A DNA stretch of 64,000 bases from Acinetobacter johnsonii CIP 64.6 (GCF_000368045.1 NZ_KB849235.1:717922-781921); one strand, 5' to 3'. Shown: positions 25,267 to 34,566, numbered from the stretch's first letter. Program-made: numbers and translations. Notes: generated by a model from the letters alone, not told the origin.

Positions 25267-28200
25267 ATGTCTACACTTGCCACCTTAAAAGCACTTCTTG
25301 CCGAGCGCATCCTTATTATCGATGGTGCGATGGGTACCATGATTCAGCGTCACAAGCTCGAAGAAGGAGATTATCGTGGTGAACGCTTTGTAGATTGGGC
25401 TTCTGACCTCAAAGGCAACAATGACCTTTTGGTACTGACTCAGCCACAAATTATCCAAGGCATTCATGAAGCTTACCTCGATGCAGGTGCAGACATTATT
25501 GAAACCAACAGCTTTAACGGCACACGTGTTTCAATGTCGGATTACCACATGGAAGACCTCGTTCCAGAGATCAACCGTGAAGCTGCACGTCTAGCACGTG
25601 CGGCATGTGACAAATATTCAACCCCAGATAAACCACGTTTTGTGGCAGGTGTATTGGGTCCAACATCGCGTACTTGTTCAATTTCACCCAATGTAAATGA
25701 CCCTGCTTTTCGTAATATTACCTTTGATGAACTCAAAGAAAACTATATTGAAGCAACGCATGCCTTAATCGAGGGTGGTGCAGACATCCTCTTGATCGAA
25801 ACCGTGTTCGATACATTAAACTGTAAGGCCGCGATCTTTGCAGTCAAAGAAGTATTCAAACAAATCGGTCATGAACTGCCATTGATGATTTCAGGTACCA
25901 TTACCGATGCATCAGGCCGTACCTTAACAGGCCAAACTGCAGAAGCGTTCTGGAACTCAGTTCGTCACGGTGATTTACTCTCGATCGGTTTTAACTGTGC
26001 CTTAGGTGCGGATGCGATGCGCCCCCACGTGAAAACCATTGCGGATGTTGCTGATACTTTTGTCTCTGCCCATCCAAACGCAGGTTTACCAAATGCCTTT
26101 GGTGAATATGATGAAACCCCTGAACAAACCGCAGCATTCATCAAAGAATTTGCTGAAAGTGGCTTGATCAATATTACAGGCGGTTGCTGTGGTACGACGC
26201 CTGATCATATTCGTGCCATTTACAATGCTGTTAAAGACATTCAGCCACGTCAGATTCCAGAAACCAGACCTGCCTGCCGTTTAAGTGGTTTAGAACCATT
26301 TAATATTTATGATGATTCACTATTCGTTAACGTCGGTGAACGTACCAACGTTACAGGTTCAAAAAAGTTCCTCCGCTTAATCCGTGAAGAGAAATTTGCT
26401 GAAGCTTTAGAAGTGGCGCAGCAACAAGTCGAAGCTGGCGCACAAATTATCGACATTAATATGGATGAAGGGATGCTCGATTCGCAAAATGCGATGGTGC
26501 ATTTCCTCAATCTAGTGGCATCTGAGCCTGATATTTCTCGTGTACCGATCATGATTGACTCATCGAAATGGGAAATCATTGAAGCAGGCTTAAAGTGTGT
26601 TCAAGGTAAACCTGTCGTAAACTCGATTTCCTTAAAAGAAGGTTATGACGAGTTTGTCGAAAAAGCACGTTTATGTCGCCAGTATGGTGCTGCGATTATC
26701 GTCATGGCCTTTGATGAAACAGGTCAGGCAGATACCGCAAAACGCAAACGTGAAATCTGTAAACGTTCTTATGATGTTTTGGTCAATGAAGTTGGCTTCC
26801 CTGCCGAAGATATTATTTTTGACCCGAACGTGTTTGCCGTGGCAACAGGGATTGAAGAACATAATAACTATGGCGTCGATTTTATTGAAGCGACAGGTTG
26901 GATTAAGCAGAACTTGCCGCATGCCATGATTTCAGGCGGTGTCTCTAACGTCTCCTTCTCATTCCGTGGTAATGAACCTGTACGTGAAGCGATTCACTCT
27001 GTGTTCCTTTACTATGCCATTAAACAAGGCATGACTATGGGTATCGTCAATGCGGGTCAAATGGCGATTTACGACGATATTCCAAAAGAACTGAAAGAAG
27101 CCGTTGAGGACGTGGTTCTGAATCAAAACCAAGGTGAATCAGGTCAAAATGCCACAGAAAAACTGCTTGAAGTCGCAGAAAAATTCCGTGGCCATAGTGG
27201 CGCACAACGCGAAGCTGAAAACCTTGAATGGCGCAATGAGTCGGTAGAAAAACGTCTCGAATATGCGTTAGTTAAAGGTATCACCACTTATATTGATGAA
27301 GATACTGAAGAAGCTCGCCTGAAAGCCAAACGTCCTTTAGATGTCATTGAAGGTGCATTGATGGATGGCATGAACGTGGTCGGTGACCTGTTCGGTTCGG
27401 GTAAAATGTTCCTACCGCAAGTAGTAAAATCTGCACGCGTGATGAAACAAGCCGTAGCATGGCTGAACCCGTACATCGAAGCTGAAAAAGGCAATGCACA
27501 ATCCAAAGGTCGTGTATTAATGGCAACCGTAAAAGGTGACGTACATGATATTGGTAAAAATATCGTTGGCGTGGTCTTAGGTTGTAATGGCTATGACATC
27601 GTTGATCTTGGCGTCATGGTTCCTGCGGAAAAAATCCTGCAAACCGCAATTGATGAAAAATGTGACATCATCGGTTTATCAGGTTTAATCACACCATCTT
27701 TAGATGAAATGGTGTTTGTTGCCAAAGAAATGCAGCGTAAAGGCTTTAACATTCCGCTGTTGATTGGTGGTGCAACTACATCGAAAGCGCATACAGCCGT
27801 TAAAATTGATCCGCAATATTCAAATGATGCAGTGATTTATGTGGCTGATGCATCGCGTGCAGTTGGTGTGGCAACCACCCTACTCTCGAAAGAAATGCGC
27901 GGTAATTTTATTGCTGAGCATCGTGCTGAATATGCCAAGATTCGTGAACGTTTAGCCAATAAGCAACCAAAAGCAGCCAAACTCAGTTATGTAGAATCAA
28001 TTGAAAATGGCTTTAAAGTGGATGCGAATTATGTGCCACCTATTCCAAATACGATGGGTACACATGTACTGACCAACTACCCACTTGCAACATTGGTGGA
28101 ATATTTTGACTGGACACCATTCTTTATTTCTTGGAGCTTGGCAGGTAAATTCCCGAAAATCTTAGAAGATGAGATTGTCGGTGAAGCTGCAACGGATTTG

Positions 28201-28953
28201 TATAATCAAGCGCAAGCCATGCTCAAAGATGTGATCGAGAATAATCGTTTCGATGCTCGTGCTGTATTTGGTCTATACCCTGCACAACGTACAGGTGCAG
28301 ATACAGTCAGTGTATTTGATGAAACAGCGCAGAAGGTTACGCATACTTTTGAACACTTGCGTCAGCAGTCTGACAAAGTCACGGGTAAGCCGAATTTATC
28401 TTTAGCCGACTTTATTAGCACCTCTAAAGACAATACGGATTATCTCGGTGGTTTCACTGTGTCGATCTTTGGTGCAGAGGAATTGGCGAATGAATATAAA
28501 GCCAAAGGTGATGATTACTCTGCGATCTTGGTTCAGTCTTTGGCTGACCGTTTTGCCGAAGCGTTTGCCGAACATTTGCATGAGCGTATCCGCAAAGAGT
28601 TCTGGGGCTATAAAGCCGATGAAACTTTGGGCAATGAAGAATTGATCAAAGAGAAGTATGTCGGTATTCGTCCTGCTCCTGGTTACCCTGCTTGTCCTGA
28701 ACATTCTGAAAAAGCGGTGTTGTTTGACTGGTTAGGTTCGGAAGCGAAGATTGGTACGAAGTTGACTGAACACTTTGCAATGATGCCGCCTTCTTCTGTA
28801 AGTGGTTTCTATTACTCGCACCCTGAAAGTGAATACTTTAATGTGGGCAAGATTTCTCAAGATCAGCTTGAGGATTATGCGAAGCGTAAAGGCTGGACAC
28901 TGGATGTAGCGAAGCGTTGGTTAGCACCGAATTTAGATGATTCGATTGTTTAA
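25267..28953 (+). CDS. metH: Cobalamin-dependent methionine synthase
   Basis: MetH moves a methyl group from methyl-tetrahydrofolate via cobalamin to homocysteine. The 1228-residue protein shows all four modules in order. The homocysteine domain (1-330) has the Zn cysteines C307 and C308 in GGCCGTTPDHI. A pterin domain follows (about 355-620: NVGERTNVTGS, DINMDEGM, SGGVSNVSF). The cap and B12-binding domain has the lower ligand H760 in GDVHDIGKN. The activation domain (about 900-1228) has RPAPGYPACP. No riboswitch was found, so control probably comes from a MetR-like or other factor. Monocistronic. Right after the stop begins the left copy of an inverted repeat. Confidence 0.97.
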   Translation: MSTLATLKALLAERILIIDGAMGTMIQRHKLEEGDYRGERFVDWASDLKGNNDLLVLTQPQIIQGIHEAYLDAGADIIETNSFNGTRVSMSDYHMEDLVPEINREAARLARAACDKYSTPDKPRFVAGVLGPTSRTCSISPNVNDPAFRNITFDELKENYIEATHALIEGGADILLIETVFDTLNCKAAIFAVKEVFKQIGHELPLMISGTITDASGRTLTGQTAEAFWNSVRHGDLLSIGFNCALGADAMRPHVKTIADVADTFVSAHPNAGLPNAFGEYDETPEQTAAFIKEFAESGLINITGGCCGTTPDHIRAIYNAVKDIQPRQIPETRPACRLSGLEPFNIYDDSLFVNVGERTNVTGSKKFLRLIREEKFAEALEVAQQQVEAGAQIIDINMDEGMLDSQNAMVHFLNLVASEPDISRVPIMIDSSKWEIIEAGLKCVQGKPVVNSISLKEGYDEFVEKARLCRQYGAAIIVMAFDETGQADTAKRKREICKRSYDVLVNEVGFPAEDIIFDPNVFAVATGIEEHNNYGVDFIEATGWIKQNLPHAMISGGVSNVSFSFRGNEPVREAIHSVFLYYAIKQGMTMGIVNAGQMAIYDDIPKELKEAVEDVVLNQNQGESGQNATEKLLEVAEKFRGHSGAQREAENLEWRNESVEKRLEYALVKGITTYIDEDTEEARLKAKRPLDVIEGALMDGMNVVGDLFGSGKMFLPQVVKSARVMKQAVAWLNPYIEAEKGNAQSKGRVLMATVKGDVHDIGKNIVGVVLGCNGYDIVDLGVMVPAEKILQTAIDEKCDIIGLSGLITPSLDEMVFVAKEMQRKGFNIPLLIGGATTSKAHTAVKIDPQYSNDAVIYVADASRAVGVATTLLSKEMRGNFIAEHRAEYAKIRERLANKQPKAAKLSYVESIENGFKVDANYVPPIPNTMGTHVLTNYPLATLVEYFDWTPFFISWSLAGKFPKILEDEIVGEAATDLYNQAQAMLKDVIENNRFDARAVFGLYPAQRTGADTVSVFDETAQKVTHTFEHLRQQSDKVTGKPNLSLADFISTSKDNTDYLGGFTVSIFGAEELANEYKAKGDDYSAILVQSLADRFAEAFAEHLHERIRKEFWGYKADETLGNEELIKEKYVGIRPAPGYPACPEHSEKAVLFDWLGSEAKIGTKLTEHFAMMPPSSVSGFYYSHPESEYFNVGKISQDQLEDYAKRKGWTLDVAKRWLAPNLDDSIV

Positions 28954-28955
28954 AT

Positions 28956-29055
28956 AATCTCCCCTAACCCCTCTTTAAAAAGAGGGGGATGTCATGTGAT
29001 TCAATTTGTTTCGTGACTGCTCCTCCCTTTTTCAAAGGGAGGTTGGGAGGGATTA
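28956..29055. repeat. Left copy of inverted ~100-bp hairpin repeat
   Basis: This copy consists of two hairpins: CCCCTCTTT/AAAGAGGGG at 28968-28987 and CCTCCCTTT/AAAGGGAGG at 29022-29042. Its reverse complement matches the sequence starting at 30387. The inner 22 bases (29034-29055 and 30387-30408) are identical in inverted orientation. The inner edge overlaps the stop codon of the RES gene (29053-29055). No transposase is near. Confidence 0.85.
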
Positions 29056-30306
29056 AATCCAGTCCGTTGATTCTTTCATTCTTGGATGAGAGATATATTC
29101 AATCTCAGTTGTAATTGCTATTGATTTAACTTGTGAAATACTTAAACCAAGCCTTGATTCCTTATTCCATGAAAAATAAATTTTATTATTTCCTGCTAAA
29201 AAAGAACTATCAATTCCTTCATCGGTAACCTCAGGAAATAAGATGATATTATCTGCAGTAGGTAATTGAACTGATTTCAAAAAAATCCCCTGAATCTGAT
29301 CTCCGAATTTCACTCTCAAGTACTCAAAAAAGTATTGGCTTATTAAATAATCAAATTTTCCATTCTCAAGTTTTGGCTTAGATACACTTGCTATGAGTTT
29401 TTTGAAAAATATATAAACATCCAATTTTCCTAAATAGTCTTCATCTAAATGATGAGGATATAAACCCTCCGCTAATTTATTTAGATTTAATAATTTCAAT
29501 TCTATCCTATTCGAAAATTCTGCAATACCAACATATTGTCCAACTAAAGCTCTAATTTCAGCGACACATGCCATTTTCTCTGTAGATAAATAAAGAGCAG
29601 ATATCCCAAAAGGTGTCATTCGTTGATCACTAGCTAAGAATGAGGGTACTAATCCAAATTTATCCCTAATATTTTTTGCTATTATTTCATTTTCTATTTC
29701 CACTTCTATTGCTAAATTATCCTCGTTAACTTCTTTCATCAGATCTTTAAGGCTATCAAAACTTCTGCCACGATATAAAATAGTATTTGCTTGAATATTA
29801 TTCAAAAGTGATTGATTGATATTTTGATTATCTAGCAAGTATTCAAATGTATGATCTAAAAAATCCTTTAGTTTAGTGTTAAAGAATCTGAATTCATGTT
29901 TAAAACTTTCCTGAATACCTTCCCATTCAAATTCCTTATTACACCCTTCATACTCCTCTAAAGAATCATCATAAAGTACTAATAATTCATCCCCAAACTT
30001 CTCCCCCCAGTCCTCTGCTAATTTTTCCGTTAAAACCTCACCTAAATCTAATGACTCTATAAAATTATAGTAATCATTTACACCATCTTCATCATGCACT
30101 TCATAAAACCAACCTGCTCTATAAGGTAGATCACTTAAAAATTTATAATTAGTAGATATCACATCGAATAATTTATTTTTAAACAATTCATAATCTAAAT
30201 ATTGAGTTTCACACTGGCACTCTTCACAAAATTTAAGCTCAAAATCATTATTGTTATATTTATAAGGTGGTAATTTCTTTTCAATACACATTTTACAAAG
30301 CAACAT
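29053..30306 (-). CDS. HEPN/RES-type NAD+ phosphorylase-like protein (possible toxin or defence effector)
   Basis: The 417-residue protein has an N-terminal zinc-finger-like part with CxxC pairs (CKMC near residue 4, CEECQC near 29), then a helical HEPN-like acidic region (to about 180). A C-terminal RES domain follows. RES signatures are LYRGRSF with the conserved Arg, the LYLSTEKMACVAEIRAL segment with the conserved Glu, and FLKSVQLP..NIILF with the Ser. RES enzymes such as MbcT degrade NAD+ and are usually held by a DUF2384 antitoxin. No antitoxin gene adjoins it. An AGGTGG ribosome-binding site precedes the ATG at 30304-30306. The coding sequence is visibly richer in A/T than its neighbours, and inverted repeats bracket it, so transfer is likely. 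A defence role is inferred. Confidence 0.78.
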   Translation of the reverse strand: MLLCKMCIEKKLPPYKYNNNDFELKFCEECQCETQYLDYELFKNKLFDVISTNYKFLSDLPYRAGWFYEVHDEDGVNDYYNFIESLDLGEVLTEKLAEDWGEKFGDELLVLYDDSLEEYEGCNKEFEWEGIQESFKHEFRFFNTKLKDFLDHTFEYLLDNQNINQSLLNNIQANTILYRGRSFDSLKDLMKEVNEDNLAIEVEIENEIIAKNIRDKFGLVPSFLASDQRMTPFGISALYLSTEKMACVAEIRALVGQYVGIAEFSNRIELKLLNLNKLAEGLYPHHLDEDYLGKLDVYIFFKKLIASVSKPKLENGKFDYLISQYFFEYLRVKFGDQIQGIFLKSVQLPTADNIILFPEVTDEGIDSSFLAGNNKIYFSWNKESRLGLSISQVKSIAITTEIEYISHPRMKESTDWI

Positions 30307-30386
30307 TTAGACAACCACCTCTGATTTCTTTATCACAGTAAATTCAATATATTACAAACAATTATATTAACCTATGTTTTTATGAG

Positions 30387-30508
30387 TAATCCCTCCCAAC
30401 CTCCCTTTAAAAAGAAGGAGCCTCACGAATCAAATACAATCAGCAAATTCACGTAAAGTCCCCCTTTTTTAAAGTGAGAAACTACGTTTCGCAAGAGAGG
30501 GATTCCAA
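30387..30508. repeat. Right copy of inverted ~100-bp hairpin repeat
   Basis: Starting TAATCCCTCCCAACC, this copy is the inverted counterpart of 28956-29055, identical over 22 bases at the inner edge and recognisably similar to the outer CCCCCTTTTTTAAAG segment at 30470-30475. Its outer end appears interrupted and overlaps the 3' end of the DUF559 gene (stop near 30482), so the two copies are not equally intact. Confidence 0.75.
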
Positions 30509-30862
30509 TCTCTGTTTCGCAATCCAATAAATCTGTTCCACCATAGCATCAGTTTCAGTCAAAATCTGCCTATTACTAAACCTCAGCACCACAAGCCCTA
30601 ATTCACTTAAAACCTGATCTCGAATTTGATCAGCTAAACGACCATCTTCGGTGTAATGTTGTCCCCCATCACACTCAATAACAAGCTTCGCAGCGGAACA
30701 ATAAAAATCCACGATAAAGTTGAGAATTGGCTTTTGCCGATAAAACTGTAATCCTAAAATTTGTTTACGGCGTAATCTTTGCCATAGCCATTGTTCTGCA
30801 TCGGTCATATTGCTACGTAAATTACGCGATGGAAGTTTTAAGCTCTTGTTATAAGGTTGCAT
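30482..30862 (-). CDS. DUF559-type endonuclease domain protein
   Basis: This 126-residue protein belongs to the Vsr/REase-like DUF559 family. The N-terminus has the typical RNLRSNMTDAEQWLWQRLRRKQILG. The PD-(D/E)xK-like core shows IVDFYC, IECDGGQH and then RDQVLSELGLVVLRFSN. Members are probable DNases of unclear role, often in mobile or hypervariable spots. The ATG at 30862 was chosen over a GTG three bases before it. The 3' end lies within the right copy of the inverted repeat, which may have replaced its natural C-terminus. No methyltransferase is next to it. Family sure; function unknown. Confidence 0.82.
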   Translation of the reverse strand: MQPYNKSLKLPSRNLRSNMTDAEQWLWQRLRRKQILGLQFYRQKPILNFIVDFYCSAAKLVIECDGGQHYTEDGRLADQIRDQVLSELGLVVLRFSNRQILTETDAMVEQIYWIAKQRLESLSCET

Positions 30863-30944
30863 CACACGCTCTTAGTTTTTATATCTTCTTTTAAAAATCT
30901 TGGCATAATATCTTCCAGAGAATAACAATGCACGAAACATCATC

Positions 30945-31148
30945 ATGAACAGCACTCAACTCTTACTCGGCGTGATCTTTAGCTCAATTGGTTTAGGCTA
31001 TTTTCTCTATGGCAAAAAACAAAAAATGACTGTGCCCTTAGTTGCTGGTCTGGTTTTAATGGTTTTCCCTTATTTTATAGAAAGCCATTTCTTGCTGAGT
31101 GGCATTGGGATTCTGCTGTCTGTCATTCCCTATTTTTTACGTTTTTAA
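30945..31148 (+). CDS. Small inner-membrane protein, 67 residues
   Basis: The product has two to three hydrophobic helices (LLLGVIFSSIGLGYFLYG, VPLVAGLVLMVFPYFI, LLSGIGILLSVIPYFL) separated by a basic KKQK turn and short polar linkers. There is no signal for secretion beyond the first helix. It is a conserved-looking small membrane protein, possibly a transporter subunit or stress membrane protein; I cannot name it. Its stop codon overlaps that of the convergent gene at 31145 by 4 bases, which is compact for a convergent pair. Confidence 0.7.
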   Translation: MNSTQLLLGVIFSSIGLGYFLYGKKQKMTVPLVAGLVLMVFPYFIESHFLLSGIGILLSVIPYFLRF

Positions 31149-31612
31149 TGCAATTGAGCCGCTTCAAGCGATTCAAATTGAATGTCGACCACATTCCAGT
31201 GATGCATCATCTCCCGCAGTACAATAAAGTAAACCAAACTAGAAAGACCATCATCAGCCACTTGAGACACATAGTATTCCCTGCGCTCAACAAAGGTATT
31301 AAAAGCACTTTCAAGTTGCACACGGTCAAGTTGCTGCTGATCTGAGAAAAATAATGCTAAAACCTTTTGGAATAATACATCTGAAGTCATGGCGGTCTTA
31401 GGTTGGACATACTTCATCTGAACGGATTCTAACAACTCTTCAATCACATAAATCATCGACTCAATCGCAAGTTCATCCAGTAACCCATGACGCATACTGT
31501 TTGACTGTATAAAGCTTAAACCGTGGTCTAACCGAATATGCTGTCCATCCATTTCAAATGAAAGTCGATCTACGCCTAATGAAAATTTGAGTACAGCATT
31601 CAGATCAGTCAT
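31145..31612 (-). CDS. Uncharacterised 155-residue protein
   Basis: I do not recognise this protein. It is soluble, acidic and mainly helical (ELAIESMIYVIEELLESV, DVLFQKVLALFFSDQQQLDRVQLESAFNTFVE) with no signal peptide or metal motif. The sequence begins MTDLNAVLKFSLGVDRLSFEMDG, which may be a beta-hairpin. It is monocistronic and overlaps the convergent membrane gene by 4 bases. A clean ATG start and ordinary codon use support that it is real. Confidence 0.65.
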   Translation of the reverse strand: MTDLNAVLKFSLGVDRLSFEMDGQHIRLDHGLSFIQSNSMRHGLLDELAIESMIYVIEELLESVQMKYVQPKTAMTSDVLFQKVLALFFSDQQQLDRVQLESAFNTFVERREYYVSQVADDGLSSLVYFIVLREMMHHWNVVDIQFESLEAAQLH

Positions 31613-31686
31613 TACATCAATCCTCTAAAATCAAACCACACAACCCCAGTGCATTTATACATAACAATAATCATCAGGCCAAAATG

Positions 31687-31724
31687 CAATCGCGCCATCT
31701 TAGTTTGATAAGATAGCGCGATTG
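31687..31724 (-). terminator. Long hairpin after the MFS gene
   Basis: CAATCGCGC (31687-31695) pairs with GCGCGATTG (31716-31724), and ATCTTA with TAAGAT inside, around a 6-base loop. The flank has no long T-run, so it may end transcription only weakly or act as a 3' stabiliser. Confidence 0.6.
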
Positions 31725-31748
31725 AAACTATAGGTCAGCAGTATTTAG

Positions 31749-32969
31749 TTAGTTTGCTTGGGTCTTCGGTAAAAAGAAGGTCGCTAAACCGAGTAAAGGC
31801 AATAACGAACACACACCAAACACCCATTCAATGCCTTTGACGTCAGCCAAATATCCTAAGCCTGCTGCGGCGATGCCACTCACCCCAAACATTAAACCAA
31901 ACATTAAACCTGCAATCATGCCAACTCGTCCCGGAACGGCTTCTTGTGCATAAACCACCATTGCGGCAAAGGCAGAGGAAAGTACTAAACCTGTGATAAT
32001 CGACAGTACAGTCGTCCAAAATAGATTGGCATGCGGCATCATTAAAGCAAACGGTGCCATGCCAACAAAAGACACCCAAATTACTGCTTTACGTCCAATT
32101 CGGTCTCCAATCGGCCCACCTGCAAATGTACCTAAAGCCACCGCTGCCAAAAAGGCAAACAAATGCAACTGCGCACTTTGCAAACTGAGCTGAAACTTGT
32201 GCATTAAATAAAAAGTAAAATAGTTACTGATACTGGCGATGTAGGTAAATTTGGCAAACATCAAAACGCAAATGGTCGACAGCGCGATGACGAGTTGACG
32301 CCCATGCAGTTTGCTTTGCACTTGATACGCTTTCGCAGCCAATTGTTTTTTACTGTGGCTGATGCTCCAACGGCTGACACCGAATAGCACCCAAATCGCC
32401 AGTAAGGCAAATACAATCAACCATGCCACGGCGTGCTGTCCAAACGGTACAATGATCAACGCTGCCAATAAAGGCCCAATGGCTGTACCTGCATTGCCAC
32501 CGACCTGAAAAGTCGATTGTGCTGTGCCAAAGCGCCCACCCGAAGCCATTCTCGCCACACGTGAGGCTTCAGGATGAAAGGTTGAAGACCCGACACCAAT
32601 CAATGCCGAAGCCATGAGCAGTACAATAAAATTCGGAGAAAAAGCCAACAGTAAAATGCCGCTAAAAGTCACTACCATGCCGAGTGGCAATAGATAAGGT
32701 TTCGGATGTTTGTCGGTATAGAGTCCAATCCAAGGTTGCAGTAGCGATGCCGTAATTTGATACACCAATGAAATCAGTCCCACTTGTGCAAAGCTTAAGG
32801 AAAAATTGGTTTTCAGCATCGGGTAAATGGCTGGCAAAACGGCTTGAATCAAGTCATTGAGCAGATGTGCAACCGCCACAGCTCCCACCACTTTTATGAT
32901 CATGCCTTGTTGTTGCTCATTGATCGTAGCTTCGCCCATACCTTCTTTCATTTGAATTGAAGACGACAT
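31749..32969 (-). CDS. MFS efflux transporter (fosmidomycin-resistance type)
   Basis: This 12-helix inner-membrane major facilitator resembles Fsr. Features are AVAHLLNDLIQAVLPAIYPMLK, YTDKHPKP, LIGVGSSTFHPEASRVA and the second-half GGPIGDRIGRK loop. The SSTFHPEASR stretch is characteristic of the Fsr group. The start is uncertain. ATGs at 33020, 32969 and 32951 are all in frame, and 32969 (MSSSIQMK) was chosen as a compromise, with the family core starting at about residue 30. It is divergent from the broken AraC gene, which may once have controlled it. The natural substrate is unknown. Confidence 0.85.
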   Translation of the reverse strand: MSSSIQMKEGMGEATINEQQQGMIIKVVGAVAVAHLLNDLIQAVLPAIYPMLKTNFSLSFAQVGLISLVYQITASLLQPWIGLYTDKHPKPYLLPLGMVVTFSGILLLAFSPNFIVLLMASALIGVGSSTFHPEASRVARMASGGRFGTAQSTFQVGGNAGTAIGPLLAALIIVPFGQHAVAWLIVFALLAIWVLFGVSRWSISHSKKQLAAKAYQVQSKLHGRQLVIALSTICVLMFAKFTYIASISNYFTFYLMHKFQLSLQSAQLHLFAFLAAVALGTFAGGPIGDRIGRKAVIWVSFVGMAPFALMMPHANLFWTTVLSIITGLVLSSAFAAMVVYAQEAVPGRVGMIAGLMFGLMFGVSGIAAAGLGYLADVKGIEWVFGVCSLLPLLGLATFFLPKTQAN

Positions 32970-33073
32970 ACCTCGCAAACTCCATGTATTTTTCATCAGG
33001 CATTGATTGTAAAATGTCATTCATAAGACTATCTTCCAATAATCATTGTATAACTGACAACTTAAAGACACAC

Positions 33074-33852
33074 ATGCCAAATTCTCTGATTCAAACCGAA
33101 ATGTCCGAATTGGTGATTGGACTCTCTTCTGAGCATACCTATCGAGAGATTACCCCTGCGCATACCCATTCACGGGCGCAGTTTCTATATGCTTCGACCG
33201 GGATGATTCAAGTATTCACCCCGAATCATGTCTGGATCGTGCCACCAATGTGTGCGCTATGGATCCCGACCCATGTCGAGCACAGTGTGATTTCATTAAG
33301 CCAAAGCTCAATACGGCATTGGTTCAAGCCGATGCAGCTGCACTGCTGGGGCAACATTGTTTTATTATTCGGGTCAGTAAGTTATTGCATGAACTGCTTA
33401 TTCGGCTCAATGCGATTGAACACATTCCACCTTCCGAGCTGATCAGCTCTGATGAACTGTCTCGATCTTTACAGATTTTAATTTTTGATGAAATTCATAA
33501 AGCCAATCTGTTGCCCATTCAAATTCCGTGGCCACAAGACAAACGCTTAATGAATATTTGCCAAGCACTATTAAGTACGCCCGATCAGTTAAAAGATTTA
33601 AGCACATGGGCAGATGAAATTGGCACCAGCTCCAGAACCTTGATGCGCATGTTTCAAAAGGAAACGGGGCTGTCTTATCGCGCATGGGTTCAGCAAATGC
33701 ATATTGCCCATGCCTTAAGTAAAATTGCCAGTGGTGAATCTGTCGCGCAGATTGCAAGATCTCTTGGCTATAGCAATCCGAGTGCATTTAGTGCCATGTT
33801 TAAACGTCATTTGGGGCAGACCCCACAACAGTTTAAATATAAAGATGAATAA
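33074..33852 (+). pseudogene. AraC-family regulator broken by a single-base deletion
   Basis: The first part (MPNSLIQTEMSELVI..., frame from 33074) has the cupin sensor with HTHSRAQFLYASTG and WIVPPMCALWIP. It then loses homology after QSSIR at 33316. The other part continues in the next frame with ALVQADAAALLGQ and the complete AraC helix-turn-helix (LSTWADEIGTSSRTLMRMF, SVAQIARSLGYSNPSAFSAMFKRHLG). Restoring one G in the GG at 33315-33316 (CGG GCA) would join both into one 259-residue protein. This may be a real mutation in a G-run or an assembly error. It is divergent from the MFS gene. Confidence 0.88.
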
Positions 33853-33866
33853 AATGACACTCGCGA

Positions 33867-34352
33867 CTAAGCACTCAGGCGATCGACAAATAAAATACCA
33901 TTTAGATGATCGATTTCATGTTGCACAATGCGTGCAGGAAAACCCTCAAAAGTGCTTTCCATTACCTCACCAGTCAAAGTGTGATACAGCACCTTAATGC
34001 TTTGCGCACGCTGTACCTGACCACGCTCATTCGGTACGCTTAAACAGCCTTCTTCACCTAAGGTCGTTGCTTGCGAAAACTCTAAAATTTCAGGATTGAC
34101 CATCACCACGGCGTCCATTTCAGGTGCATCGGGATAGCGTAAATTTGGCCGTGAAGCCACAATAATGACCCGCTTTGAAATATAGACTTGTGGTGCGGCA
34201 ATGCCCACACCGCTCCGCTCCAACATGGTCGCAATCATGGCAGAAGCCAACTGCATGAGCCAGTCGCTATTAAATTCTGCATCTGCGACGCGAGCAGCTT
34301 TGAGTCTTAAAATATCTTCACCACGTTGTGCAACAGGTAAAATGACGCTCAT
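33867..34352 (-). CDS. def: Peptide deformylase (stand-alone paralogue)
   Basis: Deformylase removes the formyl group from nascent N-terminal methionine. All three motifs are intact: GVGIAAPQV (I), EEGCLSVP (II) and QHEIDHLNG (III) with the Cys and two His metal ligands. The 161 residues start at the ATG at 34350-34352, which has AGGA 7 bases upstream; an in-frame ATG six bases further has less support. It is not next to fmt, the usual partner, so it is probably a second def copy. It is convergent with the broken AraC gene, and no operon partner is visible. Confidence 0.93.
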   Translation of the reverse strand: MSVILPVAQRGEDILRLKAARVADAEFNSDWLMQLASAMIATMLERSGVGIAAPQVYISKRVIIVASRPNLRYPDAPEMDAVVMVNPEILEFSQATTLGEEGCLSVPNERGQVQRAQSIKVLYHTLTGEVMESTFEGFPARIVQHEIDHLNGILFVDRLSA

Positions 34353-34566
34353 ACACAAATCCTAAATTTTTATACCTATTTATTCTTTTTATATCATAAG
34401 CCTTTTATCTCACCTGCGTTATAAATTTACGTTGACCGTCAAATCAACGATGTTGATTCATGTATAATTTTTAGTTCGAACCCAGTAAAGAAAGATTGAT
34501 TATTCATTCAAAAAAGACTTCTTTAAAATCAAATATAAACCTTTATTCAGCTTTGGAAATATACGC

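Noticed and set aside
28956..30508. Insertion sequence or composite transposon
   Set aside because: There are inverted repeats but no transposase frame and no convincing target-site duplication at the outer edges, so I call only repeats.
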